Assembly: GCF_003014755.1 (NCBI RefSeq)
Contig: NZ_PYAW01000002.1
Location: 124,001-188,000 of the forward strand
Source: Chitinophaga niastensis
Lineage (GTDB): Bacteria > Bacteroidota > Bacteroidia > Chitinophagales > Chitinophagaceae
Reading direction: 5' to 3'
Length of the DNA: 64,000 nt
Below, one piece after another: positions 27,386-36,307 of the stretch. A program made the position numbers and the translations under genes. Numbering within the stretch: position 1 is the first letter of the stretch; each line of letters opens with the position of its first letter. The notes below the pieces were generated by a model. That model was given only the letters and a program-made list of their open reading frames with translations. It searched no databases and was not told where the DNA came from.

Positions 27386-28287
27386 AAGTGTTGTACCAGG
27401 TGGTGATCATCTTCCCAGCCCTGTATTATTTTTATTTCGCGTTGTATCCAGTAGTCGGCTTCCTGCAGGTTGCCGCATTCATTAATAGTTTTGATAGAAC
27501 GCTCGTAAAGGTCCGTGTCGCCCCTGAAAAGCTCCTGGATAAACTGATACTTGTCGTTGATACCAATGGCATGACGCAGATCATTAACAGGCATTTCCCC
27601 CAACTTTTGCGCTATCTCCACCTGTTGATGACGCAGGCGGTCGTTAAGGGAGGTGTTATTATTATTACCTGCCAGTTCGTTTAAGTCTTTCCGGAGGCCA
27701 TCAGCAGTTGTATGGTTGCCGTTCCTCACAGGTTCTTCCACGGTGTCAAAGAGGGTAGCGGCTACGGCGGGCTTTTGTTTTTCCTGCACTGGTGGCTGGG
27801 TAACTGCTGGTGTAGGAATAGGTTGTTGAGTAACTACCGGTTGCGGCTTAGGAGGAATCAGATCCGCAGCAGGTACAGCTGCAGCTGTTTCATTCATCCT
27901 GGCGGCCCGGGTATTGATATCTTCTACTATTATTGTTGTATGTGGAACAGCGGTTGGCGCATCATTCATCCTGGCAGCCCGGGTATTCACGTCTTCTTCA
28001 ACGGGCTTTTCCGGAACAGGCGTGGGTGCTTCCACCGGTTTATTTGATGGTAATGTTGTAGTTTGCGCCGCAGTTGATGCTGGTTTTGTTTCAACAACAG
28101 GCTGTTGGGAAGGCATAATAACCGCAATATGGTTTTGCCTGGATTGTGTTTCCTGCTGATGTTGTTTACTACGGGCATGCAACACTTCCGCTTGTAGCAA
28201 TTGTACGTAATACGAAATCGCCTGCAGATCTGCCCCGGAATTTTTTAATTCCTGTAGTTTCTCAATTAATGCACTAATTTTCTCCAT
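27355..28287 (-). CDS. Conserved Bacteroidota protein of unknown function with proline-rich linker
   Basis: 310 residues in three parts: an N-terminal helical segment (1-50), a long low-complexity P/T/V/Q linker (about 55-190) and a folded C-terminal domain (about 205-310). The C-terminal part (LRHAIGINDKYQFIQELFRGD, then YERSIKTINECGNLQEADYW, ending QHFYSLLKKRFS) has the look of a hypothetical domain widespread in this phylum. The linker carries an internal repeat: EDVNTRAARMNDAPTAVP and EDINTRAARMNETAAAVP. There is no signal peptide. Its 3' end overlaps waaA by 31 coding bases on the opposite strand. Function unknown. Confidence 0.75.
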   Translation of the reverse strand: MEKISALIEKLQELKNSGADLQAISYYVQLLQAEVLHARSKQHQQETQSRQNHIAVIMPSQQPVVETKPASTAAQTTTLPSNKPVEAPTPVPEKPVEEDVNTRAARMNDAPTAVPHTTIIVEDINTRAARMNETAAAVPAADLIPPKPQPVVTQQPIPTPAVTQPPVQEKQKPAVAATLFDTVEEPVRNGNHTTADGLRKDLNELAGNNNNTSLNDRLRHQQVEIAQKLGEMPVNDLRHAIGINDKYQFIQELFRGDTDLYERSIKTINECGNLQEADYWIQREIKIIQGWEDDHHLVQHFYSLLKKRFS

Positions 28288-28376
28288 GCCTTAATTGTTA
28301 ACGGTTTGTGAGAGAAATTATTTTATTTTCATAAAATTAGAATATTTTAATTAATTAATAATCAAATTAGTATAAT

Positions 28377-28946
28377 ATGTTTATTGAACCTTCTCTTGCA
28401 GGAGGACGGAGGGGCTGGATCGAAGTAATTTGCGGCTCTATGTTCTCGGGAAAAACCGAAGAACTGATCCGCCGGCTGAAACGTGTACGCATCGCCAATT
28501 TAAAGGTGGAAACCTTTAAACCCGCACTTGATACGCGTTATGATGAAGGCAGCATCGTATCTCACGATGAAAATAAAATCATTTCCACACCGATAGAAAA
28601 TTCCCAGCAAATACTGTTGCTGGCCCAGGAAGTAGACGTAGTGGGCATTGACGAAGCACAATTCTTTGACGATGAGTTGCCTAACGTATGTGATCAGCTG
28701 GCACTCCGTGGTATCCGCGTAATCATTGCCGGTCTGGATATGGATTATACCGGCAAACCATTCGGACAGATGCCTTTTCTGCTGGCAAAGGCAGATTATA
28801 TCACCAAACTGCACGCCATCTGCGTGAAATGTGGCCATATTGCTAATTACTCTTACCGTAAATCTGCTTCAAAGGAAACTTTGTTGCTGGGAGAGAAGGA
28901 TATTTATGAGCCAAGGTGTCGGCATTGTTACTACGAAAATGTCTGA
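28377..28946 (+). CDS. tdk: Thymidine kinase
   Basis: 189 residues, type II thymidine kinase for thymidine salvage. It has the P-loop GSMFSGKT (20-27), DEAQFFDD with the Walker B aspartate and the catalytic glutamate region, the lasso-domain zinc ligands in CVKCG and CRHC near the C-terminus, and SYRKSAS. The stop codon is the TGA of GTCTGA, the first bases of the following ladder element. It converges on gtrA. Confidence 0.96.
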   Translation: MFIEPSLAGGRRGWIEVICGSMFSGKTEELIRRLKRVRIANLKVETFKPALDTRYDEGSIVSHDENKIISTPIENSQQILLLAQEVDVVGIDEAQFFDDELPNVCDQLALRGIRVIIAGLDMDYTGKPFGQMPFLLAKADYITKLHAICVKCGHIANYSYRKSASKETLLLGEKDIYEPRCRHCYYENV

Positions 28947-29145
28947 GCGGATTTTGTCTTTCCCAGGATTAGGCTGATTATACTGATTACCCCGATTTTA
29001 TTTTTTTGATTATAAAAAAGATTGGCGAAGATTAAAGCGAATATATCCGCTTCGATCCTCGCCAATCTTTTAAAATCTTTCAAAATCAAAAAAATAAAAT
29101 CGGGGTAATCAGTATAATCAGCCTAATCCTGGGAAAGACAAAATC
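28941..29145. repeat. Long palindrome, GATTA-ladder class
   Basis: From 28950 the arm reads GATTTTGTCTTTCCCAGG, then GATTA words every 9 nt (spacers ggct, tact, cccc). The right arm, ending at 29145, is a perfect complement for its outer 59 nt, including those spacers. The centre contains GATTGGCGAAGATT and its imperfect complement. Both ends touch stop codons: tdk on the left and gtrA on the right. Confidence 0.92.
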
Positions 29146-29626
29146 ACCGCGTCTGTTTTACCTTAAACGTAAATTTCTTTTGTGTGAGATAGCTGAAAAT
29201 AACCACCAGCGCGGTAGTACAGATCTTACCAACAGTAGGATAAAGATGCAGCTGGTCTACAAACAGCTTCATAAATACATAGTTCAGCATAATGCAGATA
29301 GCTACCAGCACGAAGTAACGGAACAATTGTATGCGTCCGCGCAAATTGGATTCCGAAAAAACCACGTATTTACTCAGTAAAAAGCCGGTAGGGAAAGTAA
29401 CTGCCATAGACATGAACAGGGCTGCAATGTGCGCACTCATGCTAAAAAGGGGCAGATGTACCATTTGCTGATGCAGCACAAAATTATAACATACGAAATA
29501 CAGAAATATATCCAGCATCGTATTGCCCCCGCCACAGGCAAGGTAGCGGAAGGTTTGCAAAGGCATCAACTTTGCAAAAGGCTGATAGAAGAAGTCAATA
29601 ATCTGTAAAATGATGTTACGTATCAT
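29144..29626 (-). CDS. GtrA-family membrane protein
   Basis: 160 residues from MIRNIILQIIDFF; a longer frame reaches 29692 but its extra N-terminus is basic and unlike the family. Four membrane spans are visible, at about FRYLACGGGNTMLDIFLYFV, HIAALFMSMAVTFPTGFLL, LFRYFVLVAICIMLNYVF and ICTTALVVIFSYL. The C-terminus YLTQKKFTFK is typical of GtrA, which is thought to flip or help flip lipid-linked sugars for surface polysaccharide. The stop lies in the adjacent palindrome. Confidence 0.85.
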   Translation of the reverse strand: MIRNIILQIIDFFYQPFAKLMPLQTFRYLACGGGNTMLDIFLYFVCYNFVLHQQMVHLPLFSMSAHIAALFMSMAVTFPTGFLLSKYVVFSESNLRGRIQLFRYFVLVAICIMLNYVFMKLFVDQLHLYPTVGKICTTALVVIFSYLTQKKFTFKVKQTR

Positions 29627-29703
29627 AAAAAAAATTGGCGCAAAGTTAGTCGTTTTCCGCTTTTTGGAAAACACTTTAACTAAAGTTAACATCTTATAGG
29701 GCT

Positions 29704-31194
29704 TTATCTTAACATATTTCTTTTTTTCCAGGCAGAGGATTGGTTAATAGCACTACCTGCCGCTTCCTGTAAAACTATGTTATGTTGCTGCCATATCTGC
29801 GCAGCCAGGATGGCCGCCAGTTTATTCACTTCTTCGGGCTGCTCCTGCAGCGATTGAGGGGTAAAATATTTACCTATAAAATTTGTGTCAAACTTTCCTT
29901 CTATAAATGCGGGCTGCTGTAAAGCCCAGTGCCCAAAGGGGAGGGTGGTCCGGATGCCTTTTACCTGGTATTCCTCAATAGCACGCAGCAAACGATGCCT
30001 GGCTTCTTCCCGGTCGCTGCCCCAGGCTATGAGTTTGGCAATCATAGGATCATAGTAGATAGGGATATCCATGCCCTGTTCGTAGCCATCGTCTACCCGC
30101 ACCCCATACCCTTGTGGCCGGATGTATGTTTCCAGCTTACCGGTATCCGGCAAAAAGTTATTAGCAGGATCTTCTGCACAGATGCGCAGTTCTATAGCAT
30201 GGCCGTTTATTTTCAGACTATCCTGTGTGAAAGCTAATTTTTCGCCACGGGCTATCCTGATCTGTTCCTTTACAAGGTCCAGCCCCGTGATCAGCTCTGT
30301 TACAGGATGTTCTACCTGCAAACGGGTATTCATCTCCAGGAAATAAAAATTCAGGTGTTCATCTACCAGGAACTCCACCGTGCCGGCACCATAATAGTTA
30401 CAGGCTTTGGCTACATCTACCGCACATTGGCCCATAGCAGCCCTGACAGCAGGCGTAAGACAGGAAGAGGGGGCTTCTTCTATCAGCTTCTGGTGGCGAC
30501 GCTGAATAGAACACTCTCTTTCAAATAAGTATACACAGTTACCGTGACGATCGCCCAGTATCTGTATCTCTATATGGCGGGGAGATCCCACATATTTCTC
30601 TATAAAAACAGCATCATCACCAAAGGCGCTCAGGGCTTCGCTTTTAGCCATCCTGATCTGTTCATCCAGTTCTTCGGGAGCATTTACTACCCGCATTCCT
30701 TTACCACCTCCACCTGCTGAGGCTTTGATGAGAATAGGAAACCCGGTCTTTTTTACTACTTCATGGGCTTCTTCCACACTACGCAGCGGTGTTTCTGTGC
30801 CCGGCACCATAGGTACACCAAATTTCTGTGCCGCCTGTTTGGCAGCCAGCTTGCTTCCCATTACTTCAATGGAGGCGGCAGACGGACCTATGAAAATAAT
30901 ACCTGCATCCGTTACCTGTTGAGCAAAACGGGCGTTTTCACTTAAAAAACCATATCCCGGATGGATGCCATCCGCCCCTTTTTCTTTTGCTACGGCAATG
31001 ATTTTATCGCCCAGTAAATAGGATTTATTGGAAGGAGCCGGACCAATACATACTGCTTCATCTGCATATTGTACAAAAGGCATTGTACGATCCGCCTCGG
31101 AATATACTGCTACAGTTTTTATTCCCATCTCACGTGCAGAACGCATAATGCGTAATGCTATTTCCCCACGATTAGCAACCAGGATTTTATTCAT
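29704..31194 (-). CDS. accC: Biotin carboxylase subunit (acetyl/propionyl-CoA carboxylase)
   Basis: 496 residues from MNKILVANRGEIALRIM. It carboxylates biotin with ATP and bicarbonate. The biotin-carboxylase N-domain (1-115), ATP-grasp domain (KASAGGGGKGMRVV, then ERECSIQRRHQKLIEEAPS and FLEMNTRLQVEHPVTE) and C-domain (ICAEDPANNFLPDTGKLE, VRVDDGYEQGMDIPIYYDPM) are complete. No biotin carrier or carboxyltransferase gene is adjacent. The C-terminal 50 residues exceed the AccC core, as in propionyl-CoA carboxylase-type subunits, so the acyl substrate is open. It is divergent from ccmB across a ladder repeat. Confidence 0.92.
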   Translation of the reverse strand: MNKILVANRGEIALRIMRSAREMGIKTVAVYSEADRTMPFVQYADEAVCIGPAPSNKSYLLGDKIIAVAKEKGADGIHPGYGFLSENARFAQQVTDAGIIFIGPSAASIEVMGSKLAAKQAAQKFGVPMVPGTETPLRSVEEAHEVVKKTGFPILIKASAGGGGKGMRVVNAPEELDEQIRMAKSEALSAFGDDAVFIEKYVGSPRHIEIQILGDRHGNCVYLFERECSIQRRHQKLIEEAPSSCLTPAVRAAMGQCAVDVAKACNYYGAGTVEFLVDEHLNFYFLEMNTRLQVEHPVTELITGLDLVKEQIRIARGEKLAFTQDSLKINGHAIELRICAEDPANNFLPDTGKLETYIRPQGYGVRVDDGYEQGMDIPIYYDPMIAKLIAWGSDREEARHRLLRAIEEYQVKGIRTTLPFGHWALQQPAFIEGKFDTNFIGKYFTPQSLQEQPEEVNKLAAILAAQIWQQHNIVLQEAAGSAINQSSAWKKRNMLR

Positions 31195-31197
31195 ATC

Positions 31198-31375
31198 GCT
31201 TTTAGCTTTTAGCAAGTAGCTTTTAGCCCGGAAGCCAGAAGCATTTTTTAAACAGGGGGCTAATATACAGCTTTTAGCTTTTAGCCATTAGTTGTTAGTT
31301 TTGACAGATTTTAAACAGAGATATATTCGTTATTGGCTAATGGCTAATGGCTAAAAGCTAACCGCTAATAGCTAT
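31198..31375. repeat. TTAGC-ladder repeat (period 7) between divergent genes
   Basis: Several runs of TTTTAGC and TTAGCC words at 7-nt spacing on the left face GGCTAAT GGCTAAT GGCTAAA AGCTAAC CGCTAAT AGCTA on the right. The pairing is imperfect, and the left side holds extra direct copies of TAGCTTTTAGC. Unlike the other copies it sits between divergent genes and so overlaps their promoter region. Confidence 0.8.
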
Positions 31376-31380
31376 CTTTG
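31373..31380 (+). promoter_or_regulatory. -7 element for ccmB at repeat end
   Basis: TATCTTTG matches TAnnTTTG and overlaps the last TAGC word of the ladder repeat. Transcription would begin only a few bases before the ATG at 31390, giving a nearly leaderless mRNA. No TTTG is seen at -33. Confidence 0.45.
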
Positions 31381-31389
31381 CGCCTTACC

Positions 31390-32058
31390 ATGAAAAAAAG
31401 CAATCCGATACATCAAACATTAACCCTTGTAAAAAAGGATCTTACACTGGAATTACGCCAGCAGTATGCATTTTACGGGGTGCTGCTCTATATTGTATCT
31501 ACCGTTTTTGTCATTAATCTGATGATGGGCCGCCCGGATGATAAAGTATGGAACGCCCTGTTTTGGGTGATACAGCTGTTTGTGGCGGTAAATGCCATTG
31601 CTAAAAGTTTCATGCAGGAGAGCCGTGGCCGCTTGTTATACTTCTATTCCCTGGTACATCCCCGTTGCTTTATAGCGGCCAAACTGATCTATAATGTGAT
31701 ATTAATGACGTTGATGAGCCTGATAGCACTGATTTGCAGCATTGCTTTTCTGGGTAATCCCATTGTTAATGCACTATATTTTATTGGTATGGTATTGCTG
31801 GGCGGGATCAGCTTATCGCTGTTATTCACTATGCTGGCTGCCATTGCAGCCCAGGCCAATCATAACGCTGCGCTCATGGCGGTGATGGGTTTCCCCCTGA
31901 TCATGCCCGTATTAATGCTGCTGGCAAACATCTCTTTGTCGGCTTTTGTAATGGTATATCAGCCAGGATTGCCCAAAATGTTCCTCCTGCTGGGGGGCAT
32001 GGACATCCTCGTTATTGCGCTGACTATGATACTTTTCCCGTTCCTGTGGAAAGACTAA
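31390..32058 (+). CDS. ccmB: Heme exporter protein B, ABC-type permease
   Basis: 222 residues from MKKSNPIHQTLTLVKKDLTL. CcmB is the membrane subunit of the CcmABCD complex that delivers heme for cytochrome c maturation. Six membrane spans fit the hydrophobic blocks, starting with FYGVLLYIVSTVFVINLMMG; the conserved KDLTLELRQ opening and the AIAKSFMQESRGRLLYFYSL segment are family marks. ccmC and ccmD follow, but no ccmA ATPase is next to them. Confidence 0.92.
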   Translation: MKKSNPIHQTLTLVKKDLTLELRQQYAFYGVLLYIVSTVFVINLMMGRPDDKVWNALFWVIQLFVAVNAIAKSFMQESRGRLLYFYSLVHPRCFIAAKLIYNVILMTLMSLIALICSIAFLGNPIVNALYFIGMVLLGGISLSLLFTMLAAIAAQANHNAALMAVMGFPLIMPVLMLLANISLSAFVMVYQPGLPKMFLLLGGMDILVIALTMILFPFLWKD

Positions 32059-32149
32059 AATTAGAAATATCAAACGAAAAGCTCACTTCTATAAAGGATA
32101 TTTAACAGGGATTTGCTGCTGTTGGATAAACTTAAAATCCCCGAAAATC

Positions 32150-32180
32150 TTTGTGATTAGCTTTAAAACGTGTAGGTTTG
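32150..32180 (+). promoter_or_regulatory. Promoter for ccmC (TTTG-N19-TAGGTTTG)
   Basis: A perfect TTTG, exactly 19 nt, then TAGGTTTG, 23 nt before the ccmC start. It suggests ccmCD is transcribed separately from ccmB. Confidence 0.8.
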
Positions 32181-32203
32181 CCCCCGAATATAGCTGTTAA
32201 AAA

Positions 32204-32866
32204 ATGGCCAGACATTGGTGGAAAGCATTAGCGATACTGCTTCTTTTATATGTAATTATCGCCGGGTTCACTGTTAAAATACCTATAATAGGAACCAACG
32301 GACAATCATCCCGAGGATTGTTCTTTCACGTACCGATGTGGATATGTATGTATACCATGTTTACCGTGTCAATTATTTACTCCCTGCTTTTTTTGTCGAA
32401 ATATGATTTAAAGAAAGATGTGATCGCCTCCAGCGCTGCCGGAGTAGGTACTTTCTTTGGTGTATTGGGATTTGCAACGGGTACGCTCTGGGCAACCTAT
32501 ACCTGGGGTGGTACACTCACCGATGATCCCAAGCAGATGTGCACGGCCATCGCTATCCTGATCTACATGGCATACCTGGTATTGCGCATGTCTATTCATG
32601 ATATCGACAAACGGGCACGCATATCCGCAGTTTTCAACATTTTTGCTTTTGCCTTACTGATTCCGCTTACTTATATCATTCCCCGCATGGTAGATTCGCT
32701 GCATCCGGGAAGTGCTACTACCCCCGGTTTTGCATCAAAAGATACAGACGGTGGAATGAAAATGGTGCTGTACCCTGCCTTTATTGGCTGGACGTTGCTC
32801 AGTGTGTGGATATTTTCATTGGTGGTACGTTACAAGAAATTACAGCTTAAAAATATTTTTAAATGA
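32204..32866 (+). CDS. ccmC: Heme exporter protein C
   Basis: 220 residues with six membrane spans. CcmC presents heme to CcmE. The motif FFHVPMWICMY and the tryptophan-rich GTLWATYTWGGTLTDDPKQM (the WWD-type heme-handling loop of this family) are clear; HPGS occurs in the later periplasmic loop near residue 166. The start overlaps nothing, but the end overlaps ccmD by 4 nt (ATGA). Confidence 0.93.
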   Translation: MARHWWKALAILLLLYVIIAGFTVKIPIIGTNGQSSRGLFFHVPMWICMYTMFTVSIIYSLLFLSKYDLKKDVIASSAAGVGTFFGVLGFATGTLWATYTWGGTLTDDPKQMCTAIAILIYMAYLVLRMSIHDIDKRARISAVFNIFAFALLIPLTYIIPRMVDSLHPGSATTPGFASKDTDGGMKMVLYPAFIGWTLLSVWIFSLVVRYKKLQLKNIFK

Positions 32867-33102
32867 TCAACAAAGCGTTTTCATTTTGCCTGACCCTGGC
32901 CTTGTTATTCATCTCCGTACTGGCAAATGCACAACAACAGAATACAGAATCGGGCCCGGTCAATGAATTTTTCCGTAGCAACGATAAAATTTACGTGATT
33001 GTAGGTGTTTTAGTGATCATCTTCCTGGGAATTGTGCTATTCCTTATTAACCTGGACCGAAAGATTGGCAAACTGGAGAAAAGAGACAAGAATAATCCAT
33101 AG
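32863..33102 (+). CDS. CcmD-family membrane protein
   Basis: 79 residues: a signal-like N-terminal segment (to ANAQQ, about 25), a short periplasmic stretch and one membrane span (YVIVGVLVIIFLGIVLFLIN) followed by a basic tail (LDRKIGKLEKRDKNN). This is the layout of the Bacteroidota CcmD-like protein, which holds CcmC and its heme with CcmE. Identity rests on position (start overlapping ccmC) and layout, as such short proteins diverge fast. Confidence 0.78.
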   Translation: MINKAFSFCLTLALLFISVLANAQQQNTESGPVNEFFRSNDKIYVIVGVLVIIFLGIVLFLINLDRKIGKLEKRDKNNP

Positions 33103-33138
33103 AAAAATAATCTAATCGTTATACCAAAACAATAAATT

Positions 33139-34557
33139 ATGTCGCAAGATCAGCATTATAGCTTCTTCCAGAGTGTGGAAAAAAGCTTCGATAAAGCCGC
33201 TGCATTTACTAAATGGGACAAAGGTATCCTTGAGCAGATCAAAGCCTGTAATGCAGTGTACCAGATCAAATTTCCGGTACGGATAGGTGATTCTGTACAG
33301 GTAATTGAAGCTTATCGTGTGCAACACTCTCATCACAAACTGCCATGTAAAGGTGGTATCCGCTTCAGCGAAGAAGTGAACCAGGATGAAGTGATGGCAT
33401 TGGCTTCCCTCATGACCTATAAATGCGCGATCGTGAACGTGCCTTTTGGTGGTGCTAAAGGTGGTTTGAAAATCAATCCCCGCAACTATACGCCCTTCCA
33501 GCTGGAAGCTATTACCCGCCGTTATACCGCGGAACTGGTAAAGAAAAACTTTATCGGACCAGGTACAGACGTTCCTGCGCCTGATTACGGAACCGGCGAA
33601 AGAGAAATGAGCTGGATCCTGGATACTTACATGAGCTTACGTCCGGGTGAAATTGATGGTTATGGTTGCGTTACCGGTAAACCTGTTTCTCAGGGCGGTG
33701 TACGCGGTCGTACAGAAGCTACCGGCTTAGGTGTATTCTACGGTTTGCGCGAACTGTGCAACATCAAGGAAGACATGGATCGCTTAGGATTGACTACCGG
33801 TATCGAAGGTAAGCGGGTAATTGTACAGGGTATGGGTAACGTAGGTTACCATGCTGCCAAATATTTCCACGAAGCAGGTGCTAAAGTTATCTGCCTCATC
33901 GAGTGGGATGGCGCTATCTTCAATGAACATGGCCTCAATCCTGAAGAAGTGCAGGCACACAAAAAAGCAACGGGTTCTATCATCAACTTCCCCGGCGCTA
34001 CTAACCTCAGCAAAAATACAGACGGCCTGGAACTGGATTGCGAAATCCTGATCCCTGCTGCACTGGAACATGTAATTGATAAACACAACGCTCCTAACAT
34101 AAAGGCTAAGATCATTGGTGAAGCAGCTAACGGTCCGTTAACGCCTGAAGCAGATGAGATCCTGAATAAGAAAGGGGTGATCGTTGTTCCGGATATGTTC
34201 CTGAATGCCGGCGGTGTTACCGTTTCTTATTTTGAGTGGTTGAAGAACCTGAGCCATGTGCGTTATGGTCGTTTGGGCAAACGCTTTGATGAAAATATGA
34301 ACATTCATATCCTGCAAACCATCGAAGACCTGACCGGTAAAAAAGTATCTGATAAAGAAAGAAAATTCATTGGTCACGGTGCGGATGAAGTAGACCTGGT
34401 TTACTCTGGTTTAGAAGAAACCATGCACGCTGCCCTGCATGAAGTACGTGATGTAATGATGGCTAACCCGCAAATCCATGATATGCGTACAGCTGCTTAT
34501 GTATGTGCTATCAACAAGGTGGGTGCTGCTTACGAGCAACTGGGTATCTTCCCTTGA
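33139..34557 (+). CDS. Glutamate dehydrogenase
   Basis: 472 residues of the Glu/Leu/Phe/Val dehydrogenase family, interconverting glutamate and 2-oxoglutarate with ammonia. Substrate-site words are [13 protein letters not shown] (about 68-80) and [10 protein letters not shown] (K107); [18 protein letters not shown] and the Rossmann GMGNVG follow. The length is slightly above the roughly 420-residue hexameric form. Cofactor (NAD or NADP) cannot be told from these motifs with certainty. A strong terminator follows. Confidence 0.94.
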   Translation: MSQDQHYSFFQSVEKSFDKAAAFTKWDKGILEQIKACNAVYQIKFPVRIGDSVQVIEAYRVQHSHHKLPCKGGIRFSEEVNQDEVMALASLMTYKCAIVNVPFGGAKGGLKINPRNYTPFQLEAITRRYTAELVKKNFIGPGTDVPAPDYGTGEREMSWILDTYMSLRPGEIDGYGCVTGKPVSQGGVRGRTEATGLGVFYGLRELCNIKEDMDRLGLTTGIEGKRVIVQGMGNVGYHAAKYFHEAGAKVICLIEWDGAIFNEHGLNPEEVQAHKKATGSIINFPGATNLSKNTDGLELDCEILIPAALEHVIDKHNAPNIKAKIIGEAANGPLTPEADEILNKKGVIVVPDMFLNAGGVTVSYFEWLKNLSHVRYGRLGKRFDENMNIHILQTIEDLTGKKVSDKERKFIGHGADEVDLVYSGLEETMHAALHEVRDVMMANPQIHDMRTAAYVCAINKVGAAYEQLGIFP

Positions 34558-34597
34558 TGCATACAAAGAGTTATTGATTGTCATAAAGCTAGTGAAG

Positions 34598-34620
34598 CCT
34601 CCGCCTTTGGCGGAGGTTTT
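34598..34620 (+). terminator. Rho-independent terminator after glutamate dehydrogenase
   Basis: An 8-bp G+C-rich stem CCTCCGCC / GGCGGAGG with loop TTT and a T-run, which leads straight into GTCTTTCCCAGG of the next ladder palindrome. Confidence 0.85.
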
Positions 34621-34971
34621 GTCTTTCCCAGGATTTTGTCTTTCTCCCGATTAGGCTGATTATACTGATTACTCTGATTATTTTTTCTGAGTTTTGAAGG
34701 ATTTAAAAAGATTAACGAAGATCTCAGCGGATATTGTCTGAACCAGGATTTAACAGATTGAATGGATTACCCTGATGGGTGTTATGTTGTAGGATTGAGA
34801 AGATACCAGCGAATATTTACGCTAAGATCTTCGGCATCCATCAGGGTAATCCATTCAATCTGTTAAATCCTGGTTCAGACAATATCCGCTGAGATCTTCG
34901 CTAATCTTTTTTAAATCAAAAAAAAATAATCAGGGTAATCAGCATAATCAGTCTAATCCTGGGAAAGACAA
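34621..34971. repeat. Long palindrome, GATTA-ladder class
   Basis: The left side has two outer modules in a row (GTCTTTCCCAGGATT, then GTCTTTCTCCCGATT); GATTA words follow at 9-nt steps. The inner module GTCTGAACCAGGATTTAACA is perfectly matched by the right arm, including the AACA change that distinguishes it from the other loci. The outer spacers are only partly complementary. The central loop (about 34781-34840) includes GAATATTTACGC. It fills the 420-bp gap. Confidence 0.9.
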
Positions 34972-34977
34972 TCTCAC

Positions 34978-35421
34978 TCAGGCAAACGGCGGCATATTGT
35001 TCAAAAACCGCCACTGCCTTTCGTTTGCCAGGTAGTTCCCGCAAAAGGTATTGACGCCGTTGGTAATCACCAGGTAAGTAGCCGGTATCACCATATTGTA
35101 TCGTATCACCTGTTGCATGGTTTGCTCAGTAAGGGGCACATTCATTTCTTTGCATTCTACCAGCATCCAGGGCTGCATCTCCCGGTTATAAATAACGATA
35201 TCAAATCGTTTCTTCATCTCTCCTAAAAAAATCTCTTTTTCGATACCTATCAGGGATGCCGGGTATTGCAACGTTTTTACCAGGTAATTCAGGAAATTTT
35301 GTCTTACCCATTCTTCCGGTGTAAGTGTAACATACTTTTTGCGAAAGCGGTCAAAGATCAATTCCTTATTGCCTTCGCTGGTAATTTTAAAATCGGGAGC
35401 CGGGAAGTTGATGACGATCAA
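34978..35421 (-). CDS. HSDR_N-type nuclease-domain protein
   Basis: About 147 residues resembling the type I restriction enzyme R N-terminal domain found as a stand-alone protein in Bacteroidota (PF13588-like). The PD-(D/E)xK-style core is visible as EKEIFLGEMKKRFDIVIYN followed by PWMLVECKEMNVPLTE (D, then ExK). I start at a TTG giving LIVINFPAPDFK, as relatives begin near this point; a GTG at 35460 would add 13 residues. No methylase or specificity gene is near, so a restriction role is unlikely. Divergent from AMP nucleosidase. Confidence 0.72.
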   Translation of the reverse strand: MIVINFPAPDFKITSEGNKELIFDRFRKKYVTLTPEEWVRQNFLNYLVKTLQYPASLIGIEKEIFLGEMKKRFDIVIYNREMQPWMLVECKEMNVPLTEQTMQQVIRYNMVIPATYLVITNGVNTFCGNYLANERQWRFLNNMPPFA

Positions 35422-35471
35422 GGTGCAACTTATTTTTAATGATATTGCGAAGATAGCCACAATAGGATAAT

Positions 35472-35502
35472 ATTGAGGTTAGCGAACAAAACCTTATATT
35501 TG
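35472..35502 (+). promoter_or_regulatory. Promoter for AMP nucleosidase (ATTG-N19-TATATTTG)
   Basis: TTG (ATTG) is followed after 19 nt by TATATTTG, a full -7 match, 14 nt before the start codon. Confidence 0.75.
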
Positions 35503-35516
35503 CTTGTCAAAAGGCT

Positions 35517-36287
35517 ATGAAGACAAAAGAAGAAATTGTAGCTAATTGGCTGCCCCGCTACACAGGTGAGAAACTGGACGAATTTGGTTCCCACATCCTC
35601 CTCACCAACTTCAGTAATTATGTAAATATGTTTGCCGAATGGAACGATGTTCCTGTTGTTGGTCAGGGTAAACCTATGCAATGTGCCACTGCAGGTGATA
35701 TCACTATTATTAACTTTGGTATGGGTAGTCCCGGTGCGGCTACTGTAATGGACCTGCTCTCTGCGATCTCTCCCAAAGCAGTATTATTCCTCGGTAAATG
35801 CGGAGGACTTAAAAAGAAGAACAATATCGGCGACCTGATACTACCGATTGCGGCTATACGCGGCGAAGGTACCAGCAATGATTATTTCCCGCCGGAAGTG
35901 CCCGCACTGCCCGCATTTGCGCTGCAAAAGGCCATCTCTACCACCATCCGCGATTCCGGTCATGATTACTGGACAGGCACCTGTTATACTACCAACCGTC
36001 GTGTATGGGAACATGATGCCGCGTTTAAAGAGTACCTGGAAAGGATCAGGGCAATGGCAGTAGATATGGAAACGGCCACCATCTTTTCTGTAGGCTTCTT
36101 TAATAAAATTCCTACCGGTGCTTTATTACTCGTATCAGATCAGCCGATGGTACCTGAAGGTGTAAAAACAGAAGAAAGCGATAAGAAAGTGACCAACAAA
36201 TTTGTAGAGCGTCATCTGAAAATCGGGATAGATTCCCTGCAGAAGCTGATTGAAAGCCATCAGACAGTAAGGCACCTGCGTTTTTAG
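35517..36287 (+). CDS. amn: AMP nucleosidase, short form
   Basis: 256 residues of the purine nucleoside phosphorylase superfamily. AMP nucleosidase splits AMP to adenine and ribose 5-phosphate. The words [53 protein letters not shown] and [11 protein letters not shown] match the Bacteroidota short form, which lacks the regulatory N-terminal domain of the enterobacterial enzyme. The ABC ATPase gene follows after 20 nt and may be co-transcribed. Confidence 0.9.
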   Translation: MKTKEEIVANWLPRYTGEKLDEFGSHILLTNFSNYVNMFAEWNDVPVVGQGKPMQCATAGDITIINFGMGSPGAATVMDLLSAISPKAVLFLGKCGGLKKKNNIGDLILPIAAIRGEGTSNDYFPPEVPALPAFALQKAISTTIRDSGHDYWTGTCYTTNRRVWEHDAAFKEYLERIRAMAVDMETATIFSVGFFNKIPTGALLLVSDQPMVPEGVKTEESDKKVTNKFVERHLKIGIDSLQKLIESHQTVRHLRF

Positions 36288-36307
36288 AATTGTTGTATCT
36301 TCCGGGT

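Noticed and set aside
28950..29145. Regular repeats with spacers taken as a CRISPR array
   Set aside because: The repeated word is only 5 nt with a 7- or 9-nt period, spacers are 2-4 nt, the whole is palindromic, and no cas gene is nearby.
29144..29692. Longer gtrA start at 29692
   Set aside because: The extra 22 residues are basic and precede the natural GtrA start; the downstream ATG at 29626 fits the family.
34978..35421. Restriction-modification system
   Set aside because: Only a stand-alone HSDR_N-type domain is present; helicase, methylase and specificity parts are absent.
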